From Lunularia cruciata (taxonomy: Eukaryota; Streptophyta; Marchantiopsida; Lunulariales; Lunulariaceae), in assembly GCA_948567375.1 (NCBI GenBank), contig OX419758.1, positions 2,981,001 to 3,045,000 on the forward strand: DNA of 64,000 nt, read 5' to 3'. Each line of letters begins with the position of its first letter. Position 1 is the stretch's first letter. Made by a program: the position numbers and the translations under genes. Positions 46,151 to 58,024 of this stretch are shown here, piece by piece. The notes under the pieces were generated by a model. The model was given only the letters and a program-made list of their open reading frames with translations. It was not told the origin of the DNA and ran no database searches.

Positions 46151-47795
46151 CTAAGTTCTAAAACCGAGATAGAAAAGGAAGTAGAAACATGGAAACTTAT
46201 TGTACCTTACAATAGGTTATTCCAAGAAAAGAGTAGTTTTGTTCTGAGCTCTAGTTTCCAGCAATTGCAGTGTGTAAAATAATAATGATAATATTCTTAA
46301 ATAATAAAATTTGGTTATGTGAATACTTTTCTCCTGTATGAAAGTACAAAGGTACATTTTGTAAAAAATACAAACTATGGACTAAATCTGTTTAAACCAA
46401 GGATATACTAAAAACAATTTTATATCAAGAAATATGAAAAATTGAAGTTCATTTGGGCTCTTTAAAGTAATAATCCAATAATTAAAATAATTATTTCAAA
46501 ACACTTTTTCTTTCCATTCATTAGCAAATTTTTTCTTGGGTAGAATCTAAATTAAACATATTTAATAAATGGAAAATCATAAATTATTTCCAATTGTCAA
46601 AAATTGTCAAAATTAAACCATCCATAATTAATATAAAATATATAATAGAAATTTTAATCATTTTTTTCTAATAAAATGGAGAGTTCAGCTCCAGCCATCG
46701 ACTAATCCATAATTCCACAATCTGATTCTTGAAAAGTATATACTTGGTAAGGCTTCTAAACTAGCTCAATTATATTGTTTAAATTCTCCCTCACGTATAC
46801 TACCATCTAAAATTCTCAAATAATTGCTGGATTTAACCTATAGACCGATACAAATTCAAAATAAGAAGATAAGAAGCAAGTGGTTCTCTTGGTAAGAGAA
46901 AAAATAATGTAATACAATGAAAATGTTCTTTTTATTCCTAATGGAAATTGAAGCTCAAATGATTGATATTTTATTCTATGAGAACTCAAAGGAGTCACTG
47001 AAACTCAATTTCTTATAGAGTTAGAATTGAATTTAAAAAATAGCATTGAATTTTGTTGTGTAATTTGTGCAAGAAAAGAAGGAGCTTTGAATATAACTCA
47101 ACCTCAAACAATGAAGCATTCAAATAATTTGGTATAAAGTGAGGAAAGATTGTAAAAAATTTAGGGCTCCAACTTATCATAAATATTGAAGCAGAAGGAT
47201 AAACATTGAACCAAACATCTCAAATAAGTCTTTGAAACTAAGTTTCCAAGAGGATTAGAGTTGAATCACATCATCTATCAGAAGTTGCAATAGAAACTTA
47301 CCTCTAGATATTCAAACAAAAGAAAAATCTAGCCTGACACCAAGTTTCTTGTAAAGAAAAGTTGACTTAGAGATGCTCTAGAAACTCAATATTGTAAAAC
47401 TCTATGGGAACTTATTTCTTGTGCAAAGGTGATTTAGATGTAAATATCAACTTCTATTACCCAAACAATAATAGTAAAATTTGAACATACAATTGATTTG
47501 ATGTAAAACACTTAGTTTAAAATTGGCTTAAAACAAAGTTTTGTATATAGTAGTCAATGTCATTTACATGTAATAAAGGTATGTGCAACTTGGAAATTGC
47601 ATCCAATATAGGAGGAAGAATATAGCTAAAAATTGATTCTAGTCAAAAAAGTGCTCTAGGAAGAGAAATCTCCTTTACAAAAGCCAATTTTATATAAACA
47701 TACTTAAAAAATGAGTTATCCTATTACTTGGAATTACCTTTAAAATTGAGTCTAGGGTTTACGGCTAAACGCTCCAATGCAGGGTAAAACTTGTC
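46151..47795. other. AT-rich repeat island, no gene
   Basis: Very AT-rich with poly-A/T runs, and no frame above 60 codons except 46816-46998 (-). Nothing recognised. Confidence 0.5.
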
Positions 47796-47873
47796 AGTAT
47801 CACTCACTCTTATATGCCACAACATATTTTAGATAGTATCACTCACTCTTATATGCCAAAACATACTTTAGAT
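47796..47873. repeat. Two tandem 39-bp units
   Basis: The unit begins AGTATCACTCACTCTTATAT and ends TTTAGAT. The two copies differ at about two positions. Confidence 0.8.
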
Positions 47874-47875
47874 AT

Positions 47876-48370
47876 CGGCTTGAAGGGGTCTTCCCATCCG
47901 TCATGTTGTTCTACATGGTCGTTTTTTTCTATTTAGATAACATATGTCCATTGCTTCTAGAGAACACATGCTGGCGCAATAAACACTAGGTGAAGATGAT
48001 GCTTGTTCGGATGCTGTAGTAATTTGGAGGGATTATAAGGCAGATCCCTCATAGACCTCTTAGGTGTAGTTTATAAACCAAACAATTTGCACAGCTCTGA
48101 CATCTTAGGTGCTGTAGTGCAGATTCCTCTTAGACATTCCTCGTACACATCTTTGGTGTAATTTGTAAACCATACTACTTGCATGCCTCAAACATCTTTG
48201 GTGTAATTTGTAAACCATATTACTTACATGCCTCAAACTTCTGAGGTGCTGTAGCGCATATTCCTCTTGCCAATTCTATTAAAGCTTAACACCATTTTAC
48301 TCTATGTCATTTGCTTGTAAGGGTTGATGGTGTCTTCCCATCCTTCGTGTTATCTTACACGGTCGTCATT
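47876..48370 (+). mobile_element. 3'-end fragments of the reverse-transcriptase element
   Basis: Two pieces: a short one at about 47876-47935 (GGGGTCTTCCCATCCG...CATGGTCG) and a longer one at 47940-48370 that follows 45885-46145 (ATRTGTCCATTGCT, GATGCT.STTCGGATGCT, the 'GCAGATTCCTCTT' segment, 'GATGGTGTCTTCCCATCCTTC'). Inside the second, a roughly 45-bp unit (ACATCTTTGGTGTAATTTGT) is tandemly duplicated at about 48151-48235. Both end near the same GGTCGTCATTT-like terminus. Confidence 0.6.
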
Positions 48371-48459
48371 TCCCAGTCGATTCGAAGCTCAAGCATGCCT
48401 TGACATCTAACCCGGACCCGAATTTCTTGATAAGTGCTGAAGCAGGACTGCTGTTAGTG

Positions 48460-48690
48460 GGTCCAAACGTAGGTAGGGAACGATTGGGTGAACGTCAGGC
48501 CTCTACTAGGAGCACCTGTTGTCTGATGGGAGATTGTCTGGAGGTTTGTGGACGGCAGATTTAAAGCTCCTTTTTACCGTGTTGTTCTCAGTGAAACATT
48601 TGATCTTCTGGCAATTGCAGTATCCTGACCTTACAGGCTGATGATCGGCGAACATCCACGATTTTTGAAACCCTTCACTTGCGATGAAAC
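48460..48690 (+). pseudogene. Decayed dioxygenase fragment 1 (C-terminal part)
   Basis: In shifting frames it reads VQT.VGNDWVNVRP, MGDCLEV, FYRVVLSETFD and GEHPRFLKPFTCD. These line up with GLQAKRGDEWVAVTP, AGDCLEAW, LHRVVLTETTD and DEHPALYKPFTFD of the intact dioxygenase at 36368-37579. Stops and frameshifts throughout. The histidine of the HRVV motif is Tyr here. Confidence 0.65.
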
Positions 48691-48784
48691 AGATCCCATC
48701 TGTTCACTGAGATCGCGATCGTAGCCGGTGGCTGCACGCTTTTCAAGAACTATCTTGCAACAAACAAAGCCTTCTATGCCTATG

Positions 48785-49170
48785 TTTGAATCCTTCAGGC
48801 TTAACTTTTATCCGCCATGCCCAGCGTCGGAAGTCACTATCACTTAGCCCCTCGTACTGGTATCAAACTACCTACGTTGCTCAGGCCGGGGGCTGTTCTT
48901 GGGCTCCAAACGAAGAAAGGTGATCAGTAGGTGAACTTAACTCCTGTACCTGGTGCCCTTGTGCTTAATGTGGGATATAGTTTAGAGGCCTGGACTCGCC
49001 CAGGTTCTATAGCTCAATCCACCGGGGTATACTTACCGAAACCATGCGTAGATTCTGAAAAGCTTTCCTCATGGCTCCACCAAAGACTAAAGTCGTGGAA
49101 GGCCCCTTCAAATTCGTCGATCCTGAGTATCCACATCCCTTCACACTTTCGACTGTTGTTTACCCATTGA
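48785..49170 (+). pseudogene. Decayed dioxygenase fragment 2 (iron-binding region mutated)
   Basis: Reads FRLNFYPPCPAS, then SLAPRTGIKLPTLLRPGAV, LGLQTKKGDQ-stop-VNLTPVPGALVLNVG and SLEAW; later APPKTKVVEGPFKFVDPEYP and HPFTL. This is the classic order of a plant 2OG dioxygenase. The HxD iron ligands have become RxG (CGTACTGGT) and a TAG stop replaces the Trp after GDQ. It follows fragment 1 in the same orientation but overlaps it in coverage, so the two come from different gene copies. Confidence 0.75.
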
Positions 49171-50077
49171 GTCGGGCGAGTTTTGTGTGAGCATCTGGAG
49201 AATTAAGTAGAGTGTTTACATAAAGACTAATCTGTGGCCATGCTCATATCAGCCCTACTAATTTGTCCGGTCCCACTTTGTAGAGTGATCTTTCAAAGAA
49301 ACCCTTCTACGTTGTGTTGGATGGACATGTTGGAGATTGTAATTGTTGCAAATTTGTATATAAATTCGAGCTGTCCCAGAAAAATTTACTCGACTTCAAT
49401 GGTCTGCAGTGACTAACTGGGTGGCCAGATTCAAGCACACAGTCTAGATAGAAGCTCCTTCTCGTTACAGATATACAGGTCCGTGAATAAATTTGTGTGT
49501 GATTGCGATTCTAGTACATATCCTCTGCAGCCCTTAAATTAAAGCCTTTACCTAGAGGACAAGCATCGATAGAGTAAGTCAGACGGCGACTTTTGCATAT
49601 AGAAAGCAAAACATGACTAAATGTTCGTCTCATAGAGGTACAGTGTTGACACTGCTTCTATCCGGGAGACATCGACTCATATCTCGACACACCACTCTGT
49701 TTCTTCCTTGTTCTATGCTGATGAAGCTTTAATCAAATGGCCATCCCAAGTCTTGTATAACAATGCCTAAAATATGATCATGCTTTGGGAGCATTTCCCA
49801 ATGCTCGGAGGTTTGCCAGCTTCAAGCAGGTGCTACCAACTGTATGTCGCTAACTTATCTACTCGAGCACTCATCTTCTGGGTTTCTGGGGGGGATTCCA
49901 AGTGAAGCGAGATTTGAGCAGTATCTAAGCAATCTTGGACTCGCTTCACCTACGATAGCACAGCTATTTCATTGGGAACAGAGACATAAATAATCATCAG
50001 GAAGCCTGTATAATGAAGTCTGTCGAAGACTGCAGCTGTCTGATTTCCACAGGAGAGATTCCCCATAAGAACTACAG
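49171..50077. other. Intergenic, nothing recognised
   Basis: Only a 60-codon frame (49234-49416) without motifs. Confidence 0.4.
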
Positions 50078-50243
50078 TATGCCCAGAAGAAATTTACTTG
50101 GTAGACGGGAACAACAGATCATCCCATGAGTGTCCTCCGGTTATTTATTTCACACATAAGTATGCCCAGAAGAAATTTACTTGGTAGACGGGAACACCAG
50201 ATCATTCCATGAGTGTCATCCAGTTATTTATTTCAAACATACG
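50078..50243. repeat. Two tandem 83-bp units
   Basis: The unit starts TATGCCCAGAAGAAATTTAC and includes TTGGTAGACGGGAACA and TTATTTATTTCA. The copies at 50078-50160 and 50161-50243 differ by only a few bases, so the duplication is recent. Confidence 0.85.
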
Positions 50244-50554
50244 TTGTTGGTGTTAGCGGATACAATGGAGAGGAGCTGTGGATACGCATGAAGACTTTGA
50301 ACTAAACCAAGGGGCTTCGAGTCAGTTCAAGGGAAGGCGATGCAGCTGGAGAGGGGCGGCAAATCTGCAAACCCGGAACCTCTCCACACATGATGATGAG
50401 CGCTACAGTTACAGGACAGATTGACACGCACTCAACTTCCTTCTTTGTTTGCACGTCACAGAAGTTTCAGTCAAGCGGTCGGGTCCCTGTGAAAAGCGAA
50501 GGCCATCGAGTAAATTCGTTTGAAATCAAGTCTCCGACCAGCTTAAATACTTTA

Positions 50555-50640
50555 GAGCTCCTCCCAAATGCTTGGAGAAGAAATCTGGTCTTTAGAACCG
50601 CCTCTGCGCAAGAATGTCCTTCAGTTTTCAGCTTACTTGT
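50555..50640 (-). pseudogene. Small antisense dioxygenase fragment
   Basis: On the minus strand it reads LKDILAQ, then a stop, then FFSKHLGGA, lining up with LMEILAQGLGLQPYFFSQHFGG (residues 209-230) of the intact dioxygenase. At DNA level 50555-50632 resembles 36886-36962. Short and broken, so this is a relic of a further copy in opposite orientation to the two fragments at 48.5-49.2 kb. Confidence 0.5.
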
Positions 50641-53600
50641 TCCATGTTGTCTCAGTACTGTTTCAAGGTCCTGCAGAAGGTGCATTTCCGCCTGTTCACA
50701 TCGTTTCTATCAAGAACAACTATGGCTTCAGTGACAGATCTAGAACTGTTTCCGTCCGCTACTCGACTAAACCAAGATAATTACTGCACGAATCCAACCT
50801 TTCGACGTTTTTAAACCCTAAACCCAAAAAGCTTGAGACCTTGAGTTCCAAACTTCTCAAAGAAGTTCTCAGGGACAAACAGAAAATATTCGCGAAGTCG
50901 GATGTATTTAATGGAATACCCCAATGTAAGGTGCTTAAGCCGTGCAAATTGAATCCCTTCGAGGATTCCTAATTGTGCAAGTACCGTAAAACCGTAGTGT
51001 AAGGACTAAATTCCATTCTCAGATTCAGGTCCTTGACGATTGTGCTTAATTTCATATCGCTAGTTGCTACTAGACATCTTTGCCAAATTTCGAATCAATT
51101 TCGTCGATTTTCAAGATTTTCAATCTTCCTTCCATCAACAAGGCTCCACACAGGATTCTTCAATCCTACTACACAGATCCCGAAAATTGAGAATGTCGAA
51201 GATATATAGCAAATATTTCATGCTGATTTTTATTTCCCATAACGAATTTCTCCTTCTCCAGGATGTAAAATACTCATCACACATACGTACACTATTTTAG
51301 CACGTATAACAAACTTCGTCAAGAAACATCTTGTCGAGCTTTCTATAAGGATTACAACTTTCAAGAATGTTTATATATGATCAACTGTGAACGTTTGAAT
51401 GTCTCGGTGAGAAGTTTGAGCTCAACCCGGTGCAAGAGTCCAGCACTGCTTGGACCAAAAACTCATATCAGCGAGTTCGAATTCTTCCTCTCCAACTCTA
51501 GTTACGTTGGATCACAACCACCAGCCATAATAGTACTTGAAAGTATTATTATAGCTGCATGTGAACTTAAAACATTTTGGAGCTTTATACAATTTCCGCA
51601 GAGAAATTTACCTCTTAGAAATGCTTGGCACATGTTAACTTTACGCTGGTTATCTATTCGAACACGAGATTTGTAGGCAACAATATCAAATTTAGAAAAT
51701 TCCGTAGTAAATTCAATTATCGCATGCCCAGCATACAGTTTAGATTGCAACACGTTCCCATCGTATAGTCAGAAGTCCCACCACATTGGTTGACTATACG
51801 ATGGGAATCTGTCCTCTATTACAAGCCCAAAATTACGGATATTTAACTTGTAGCATTACTTATTTATCTTCCAATTAAGCAAAATTAAAAAACAAGACAG
51901 AATGAAGATAGAGAAATGAAATAACATGGACATATTAGAATCGGCCCTTCCTGCCCGACCTCACTCCCAAAAGTCTATGTAACCGCACTTGTCAAGACTT
52001 GTTTCTAATTTATTCAGGTTTACTTTCAATCATGTAATATATAGGCTACAGACTTATTATTTATCTATATCCCTCCATTAATTTCATGGACCTCTTATCT
52101 ATGTACTCTAGCAAGACTAAACGGTCTTAGAGGAAATGAAAATATTATGATCCAGATCAGCTGATATTTTGTCTAGATAAACCCCCACATTTCTTATATA
52201 CATAGTCAGCACATCCAGACCCTTAGGTTTGAGAACCTCTAGACTATCTTTATCTTTTGGATGGTAGTATATATAAAGAAAATATTCTCTATTACAACTA
52301 AGAATGATTGAAGGATCTACTACTGAAAGTTCATCACTTCATTCAGCATGATTGATTATTACCTTCTCAGCTACTCCCGACCAGTGATAATTTGATGGAG
52401 TCTACAGTAGTTCTACAATATCGATTTTCATATCTGAAGTTTCTTGCATTTATAGGTTTCGACGCTAATAGGAACTGATTGTAAAAGTCCTCAAAATCTT
52501 GTGATATGTTGAGCGGAAAGGGGATCTAACCTTCGGGTTAACCCTCGTATTTACATTGGCAGCTTCTGAGAAGGTGATACATTGGCCTATTATATGGCAT
52601 GCGCTCAGTATTCCCAAATTTCGCCCGCACTCTGTCTATAGTCATAAGAAATTTATCAATTGTGGCAAGAGATATTAAAGAAATGGTGGATGTCTAATTG
52701 TTCTCTATCGTCTTACATCGTACCACATTTAAGTCCGTAGGTTGGAATCTGTATATGTCTGCAGATTATGAATGCAAGGTATTGTGGAACAACACAGATA
52801 TAGGTCGGAACCAGCGAGATTGACACACAAAAGCGATGCTTCCTATCTTCAACATTCGATTGAAAACATGGCTCATCTGACACCTCCATTGCTAAGTCTC
52901 CCAGAGCAAGACTTACTCGACCACCAATTTGCGAGAAAGACTTAATCAACTCTCAAGTACCACGTGGTCCGACGTGGCGTTGGCGAGAAATAGCTGGCAT
53001 GTAGTGAGTTCTGCTAGCAACCAGACTTGTGTTTCAAATTGGTGTATTTGTGTACTCCGTTGCCACGTAGGACTGTCAATGCGCCCTGTCAAGGCTTCAA
53101 GGAGGTCCGTTAACTCCATTTCTGCTAGCTCTACATTTCCAATCTTCCATGGACAACCAAGAAACCCACATCCACGGTTCCGAAACGTGAAGTTCGACGA
53201 CTGTTGTCAGCTTAGCGATGTCAAGATAAACTCCGAGCATGAACGGATTGCATGAGCATGCACACAGTGAACTGCGTCACCTGAGATAGGAATGAAGTCT
53301 TTGAATTGTCCACAATGTCCTTGGTTGAAAACTTTGACGAAGTGATCAATGAAGCTTTAGTACAGCTTTTCGGTAGGGAAAATGTAAGCGAGAACAGTTG
53401 TGCTCCTCTAGGAAGGAGCTTACATTTATCAATTACTTTCAGAACATGCAGCATGCATCTTAGGTATATGCAAATGGCTACTCATAAAGGAAACGGATCG
53501 AGACATGTATTTGTTCAAAACTGAAAGTACAGCGAATCAAGGAAGCCCTTCCAACTTGTAAGGCAACATTACTTTCTGAATGTTCGCTGAACTCGCTAAA

Positions 53601-53655
53601 ACATTGTGTAACCCGCACGGTGAAGCCTCAAAAGAAACTTGCAGATATTGTTATT
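50641..53655. other. Intergenic region, no gene recognised
   Basis: Short frames only. At 50812-50827 is a telobox-like AAACCCTAAACCC; at 51755-51807 a strong inverted repeat; at 52961-52966 a G-box (CACGTG). A frame at 52929-53255 (+, 108 codons) and one at 53306-53524 (+, SLVENFDEVINEALVQLFGREN then a GTAAGC donor-like site) look partly coding, but I cannot name or join them. Confidence 0.35.
51755..51807. repeat. Perfect 17-bp inverted repeat with 19-base loop
   Basis: Arms TTCCCATCGTATAGTCA (51755-51771) and TGACTATACGATGGGAA (51791-51807) are exact complements. The loop is 51772-51790. Confidence 0.85.
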
Positions 53656-53660
53656 GAGAA

Positions 53661-53930
53661 ATACGTTACCACCTAGAACACATGAAGGATGGAAAGACCC
53701 ATCAAGCTCTGTACAAGCACTAGGGACAGACAAAAGAATTAAAATGGGGCTAGGCCTCAATCGTATCGACATGAGAAATGTACTTTATCACATCTAAGAT
53801 ATTCTAGCTATACAAGTAGTAAGATTTACAAACCACAGGAGCATCCTAAAAAAATATTACCTAGTGTGATTACTCTCCTATGTATTGCACCAGCCAATGC
53901 ACTTTCTCTCAAAAAATAGACACAAGATAT
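53661..53930 (-). mobile_element. 3'-end fragment of the reverse-transcriptase element, inverted
   Basis: The reverse complement follows 45895-46140 closely: TTGGYTGGTGCAATACATA, GAGAGTARTCACAC, GGATGCTCYTGT, GGCCTAGCCC-ATTTTA, CTTGATGGGTCTTTCCATCC, CTTCATGTGTTCTA. The coding part is interrupted. This is one of the best-preserved copies. Confidence 0.7.
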
Positions 53931-55400
53931 TATTATTATTGAGGAGACAAAAATGTAGAAGTACAATAATAAAGTTCAACGGTAGTCATATATATCAAAC
54001 TGCTGGATCATGCAAGCATATATATATATAAGCGGACTACTGAAAATATGGTTATTCTCTCCTAGTGCAGTTCTATCAACGGCTCCTGTATCTGTGTGCA
54101 CTTCTAACTTTTAAGAACCCTTAAGTTACCTTAATTTGAATCATTTTTTATGGAAAACGGTAGGGATTATTGCACTATTGGATCTGGTACCAGTCCTTGG
54201 CCATTTGGATGCTATTTTTGACCCCTAACTTACTTTCACCCATGCACACAATTGTCTTTTACTTAAGTACAGCCCTAAAAATTTATATAATTTTCCAACT
54301 TCATTTTCTTTTTATGGGCACAATGGGATCTATTGTGGTAGTTATAATGTTTTGTTAATGCTCACCAGTTGTATATTACCAACTATCCCATATGGATTGC
54401 ATGGATTAAGGTCCTTCTTGTATTGTATGAACTGTGGAAAATATGTCATTAGATCCATAGATATCCCACTCATTGAAGAAAATAGAGTTGTGTGGATTTA
54501 TAGAGAACACCAAGCATTGTTGGTGATCAAGATGATTGTCAAATCTTGCAAGTTGGTAGATATCTTGGAGACAAATAATTTAAAGGAGGCTGTGATATCT
54601 TCAAGAAGAAACATGAGTTAGACAAGGTGGAGAAGCTTTGAGTATTAAGAGGTAAACTTGTTGCCTTATAAATGGATGAAGGTGTTAAGATGAAGAACCA
54701 TTCATGTACTATAGAGCATAGTTCAGGATATCAGTATTGTGGAAGAAGGTGAGTTTTTGTATGCATTCTCAGAGAATATACCACTACATATAGAGCATTT
54801 GTTAAGGCAATGGAAATCAGACCAAGAGGAGTGATATCATTTGAAGAGCTTGAGCATAGTTCTCCATAAGGAAAGTATGTACAAGAGAAGTATGTACAAC
54901 TTGGGTACATATTGAAGATCAATTGGCTAATTGTCAAGACACACTTCGTGTTGAGCTATAGTTTTTCATTTATGTTTGTTCTTTATGTTCATGTAAATAG
55001 TCCAATTCAAGCACCAAGATCATTTGCAAGAAGTACTGATTTGCTTGTAGTCGTGACCATGATATGGAGGTACAGGGTCCCTCAACAAAATGACCACTCA
55101 TGACTACCAACAAGAATGGGAACAGACCTGTTTTGTAGGCATACCCTCTCTTCTTTTGTTCCATAGGGCTTACAAAGGGGATTCCCTGACAAAATGAGCC
55201 ACTCCACTATGAGGAACCCCTACTTCAAGAGATTGTGTAGGACACTAAGTGGCACAATGACTTTCCTATAGATGAAAAACTCTGCTGATTTCCACCACCT
55301 TTCAAGATCATGCAGGCAAAGACACATGCCATCAAAGGACCATTGGTGACCATTTTTTACCCAATCTCACATGTGTGTCAAACAATTGTTATACTTCACC
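53931..55400. other. Repeat island, unrecognised frames
   Basis: AT-rich, including an AT dinucleotide run at about 54017-54031. Plus-strand frames at 54170-54358 and 54352-54621 have some coding texture (for example YCMNCGKYVIRSIDIPLIEE) but no recognised domain. Confidence 0.35.
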
Positions 55401-55404
55401 AATG

Positions 55405-55490
55405 AGAGAGAAGGACGATCCCGTAGAAAAAATGAAGGATGGGAAGACCCCATCAAGCCATACAAGGGGGAGATGAAAAAGATAAAATGG
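55405..55490 (-). mobile_element. Very short 3'-end fragment of the reverse-transcriptase element
   Basis: The plus-strand run ATGAAGGATGGGAAGACCCC...ATCAAGCC...AAAATGGGG matches 53680-53752 and the reverse complement of 46050-46120. Only about 80 bp is left. Confidence 0.5.
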
Positions 55491-56326
55491 GGATTCACCA
55501 ACCACTATGATTTAAGAAGGATGGATCGACACCATCGGGGCTATAGAAAGGCCAACTTTATCTTGCAAGGTAAATCTTTCTAGAATTTCAATTTTCAATT
55601 TTCACTTTTCATCTTTTCTTTCCAACTTCTCACATTTCTCTCTCTATGATCGCAATCTCCTCCAACGTTGGGCAAGCAATTTCCAGCATGGACTGCCAAA
55701 TTTTGTTGACACTATTAGGAGCTCAAGATGTGAAATTGTAAAATAGAGTGTGAATTGCATTTTCATACAAAATCAAACATTTATTCATGATGAGATGAAC
55801 TCCTAAGAAGGGAATAGAAGTGAAAAGAGGCAAGGCAGTGAAGATCTTGAGCAAACGTCTTGAGATTTATGAGTGGGAGGTATATTGTGAAACCCACTAA
55901 ATCAATTAAAGGAAGATGGACTTCTTCCTTTGGGATTGGAGTATGATAGATGGGATTATGTTGTAGGAAAATTCATGATAATGTTGAAAATCTGAGTGGG
56001 AAGTCATTATGGGGATGTCACACAATGTGCACAAAGATTCACTAGCAGTGGGTGTTAGGCACAGATTGCTTTTGGTTTGGGAAATTCATATCAATACCCC
56101 ACATTGCCATCCTAGCAAACAATTAAAGCAGAGAATTGATGATTAGTTTGTTGGAGGGAAGTCCACAAATTGGTATAAGATCAAAGATATGAAGGACTCT
56201 ACTTGACATACTATCACCAAAATGATGATGCAGTTGTTTTGTTTGAAATGAACAAACTAAGTAAATCAAAACCAAGCTATTTTCTTCCAACTCTTACACA
56301 AGTAGAAGCCAATTATTTGGGCCAAG

Positions 56327-56950
56327 ATGTTTTGTGAGCAAGTCACCAAAGCCGCTAGAGGACATGAAAAAAGGTTCCACCCCTATCATGGCTCCCTTCA
56401 TTGTGTTCATTTCTACATTGGCATGAACTTCTTGACAGACAAGGAGAAAGAGAAGTTCTTGTCCTACTTGCATCATCTAGCTTACTTCAGTGGAGACTCC
56501 AATTTTCCTAAGGAGATCACTAATACCACATGGTGGATGAAAATTATGCCAAAACCAAGAAGTTTGTGTGATTGGTGGAGAAAGACAACTCCATTACAAT
56601 TTGACAAAAGACTATTGTGGCCCATGAAAAAGTTCAAGCCACCAAGAAACAACAAAAGATCCCATGAGCTGGAACCTTCATCAAAAGATTATGATAGTAA
56701 AACAATGTCATGCATGTTGACTTGGGAGGGACATCCATTGCAAGGACAAGAGGCAGCTAACAAAAAAATTGTTGGAGCTGCTCAAAGCACAAAGTTGGGA
56801 AGTGAAGAGCCCTTTAGGCAAATTTCATGTCCCAGAATGAATGAGAGAGAAGGAGAACCAAATGATGAAGCAAAATCATTGCCCCAACTTAACAAAAATG
56901 ATTTGCTTATCATAGACAAGGAAAAATGCCAATTGCAAAATCCATCCTAA
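56327..56950 (+). CDS. Unrecognised, probably transposon-encoded protein (207 aa)
   Basis: The longest clean frame in this island. The N-terminal 60 residues (FCEQVTKAARGHEKRFHPYHG, then FYIGMNFLTDKEKEKFLSYL) look like a folded domain; the rest is basic and low in hydrophobics. Sequence before it in the same frame is open-like but has stops, suggesting a once longer protein. No catalytic motif seen. Together with the next ORF it probably belongs to an element I cannot classify. Confidence 0.4.
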   Translation: MFCEQVTKAARGHEKRFHPYHGSLHCVHFYIGMNFLTDKEKEKFLSYLHHLAYFSGDSNFPKEITNTTWWMKIMPKPRSLCDWWRKTTPLQFDKRLLWPMKKFKPPRNNKRSHELEPSSKDYDSKTMSCMLTWEGHPLQGQEAANKKIVGAAQSTKLGSEEPFRQISCPRMNEREGEPNDEAKSLPQLNKNDLLIIDKEKCQLQNPS

Positions 56951-57231
56951 TTGTGGCTTTGTTCTTCACTTTGCTTCCTAGCAAGGGGGAAGCTTCACAT
57001 TAAAAAAATGAAGATCAAAATGAACTTGCCCAGAGGTAGATTTTGTCAAGGGCACAAATGACAACAAGGTGGAAACATCAAAGTCCAATGAAACTAGAGA
57101 CAAACTATATTATCCTCAATACATGAAGGACAAGTAGGTAGAGATGATGTGGTTTCCAATGCAACACTCCCAACTAACAACAACAAGGAAACAAGAACAA
57201 GGAGGCAGCTCCAACTCACAAAGCAAAGGAG

Positions 57232-57738
57232 ATGACCATCCCATACCAAGATGAGAACCTTACACCCAAAACAAAGAAGGCTCTACAAAGACAATTGGGC
57301 AAGGATGGTTATTCTCTACCTTGGCTAATGGCGGCCTACATTGTTCATACCATGATGCCGATGATGGAATCATTGAAAGAACTTCTGCTAATATACCATA
57401 AGCTGGATCCAAAGATAAAAGAACAAGCTGCACTCATCTACCACTTGCATCATCTTGTCCAAACTAAGACAAACACAAAGAACAAGGAAAGTGAGGAGAG
57501 CCTAGAGGAGTTCCAAAGGAAGGAACTAAAATGGCAAGAGGAGTATGAAAAGTTGATCCAAGGCTTAAAGAAGAAGGTAGAAAATTATAGCATGCATGTT
57601 TTCCACCAACAAACTCAACACAAGGAGGAGATACAAAATAGAGAAGACAAGCTCATAACACTAAGAAGTGAGCTACAAATGGCTCAAGTGGAGGCAAAGG
57701 CAATTGCAATGGAGACCAAAAATCACAACTTGAAGTAG
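57232..57738 (+). CDS. Coiled-coil protein, probably transposon-encoded (168 aa)
   Basis: Opens TIPYQDENLTPKTKKALQRQ and has a hydrophobic patch (YSLPWLMAAYIVHTMMPMME). About 90 residues of strongly charged heptad-like sequence then run to the end (SLEEFQRKELKWQEEYEKLI, EEIQNREDKLITLRSEL). Sequence after the stop continues in similar style but broken, so the ORF may be a truncated remnant. Similar charged fragments lie at 21201-21416 (-) and 22464-22664 (-). No family recognised. Confidence 0.4.
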   Translation: MTIPYQDENLTPKTKKALQRQLGKDGYSLPWLMAAYIVHTMMPMMESLKELLLIYHKLDPKIKEQAALIYHLHHLVQTKTNTKNKESEESLEEFQRKELKWQEEYEKLIQGLKKKVENYSMHVFHQQTQHKEEIQNREDKLITLRSELQMAQVEAKAIAMETKNHNLK

Positions 57739-58024
57739 TTGATTGACCTCTACATCTCCAACCTATCTACCAACCTCAAACAATTACATGAGAAGGTGTT
57801 GGAGCAAGACAAGTAGATTTGTAATGAGATGACCAACAAATTGAGCACCAAACAACCAATTTGGAGAACAAACAATTAGGGTGCTCATGACTATTGGTCA
57901 TAAAACATCTAGCTACTTAGCCAATTGGAGTACATGGCCAACAAGACCTCCTAACAAACAAAGGCAAAGGATTTGTGTACTCAGATTGACACATTGGAGA
58001 GGAAGACTTACTCGATTGACTAAC

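Noticed and set aside
52961-52966. G-box CACGTG next to a second ACGTGG core, considered as a promoter
   Set aside because: No gene with a supported start lies downstream; the palindromic hexamer alone is weak evidence.
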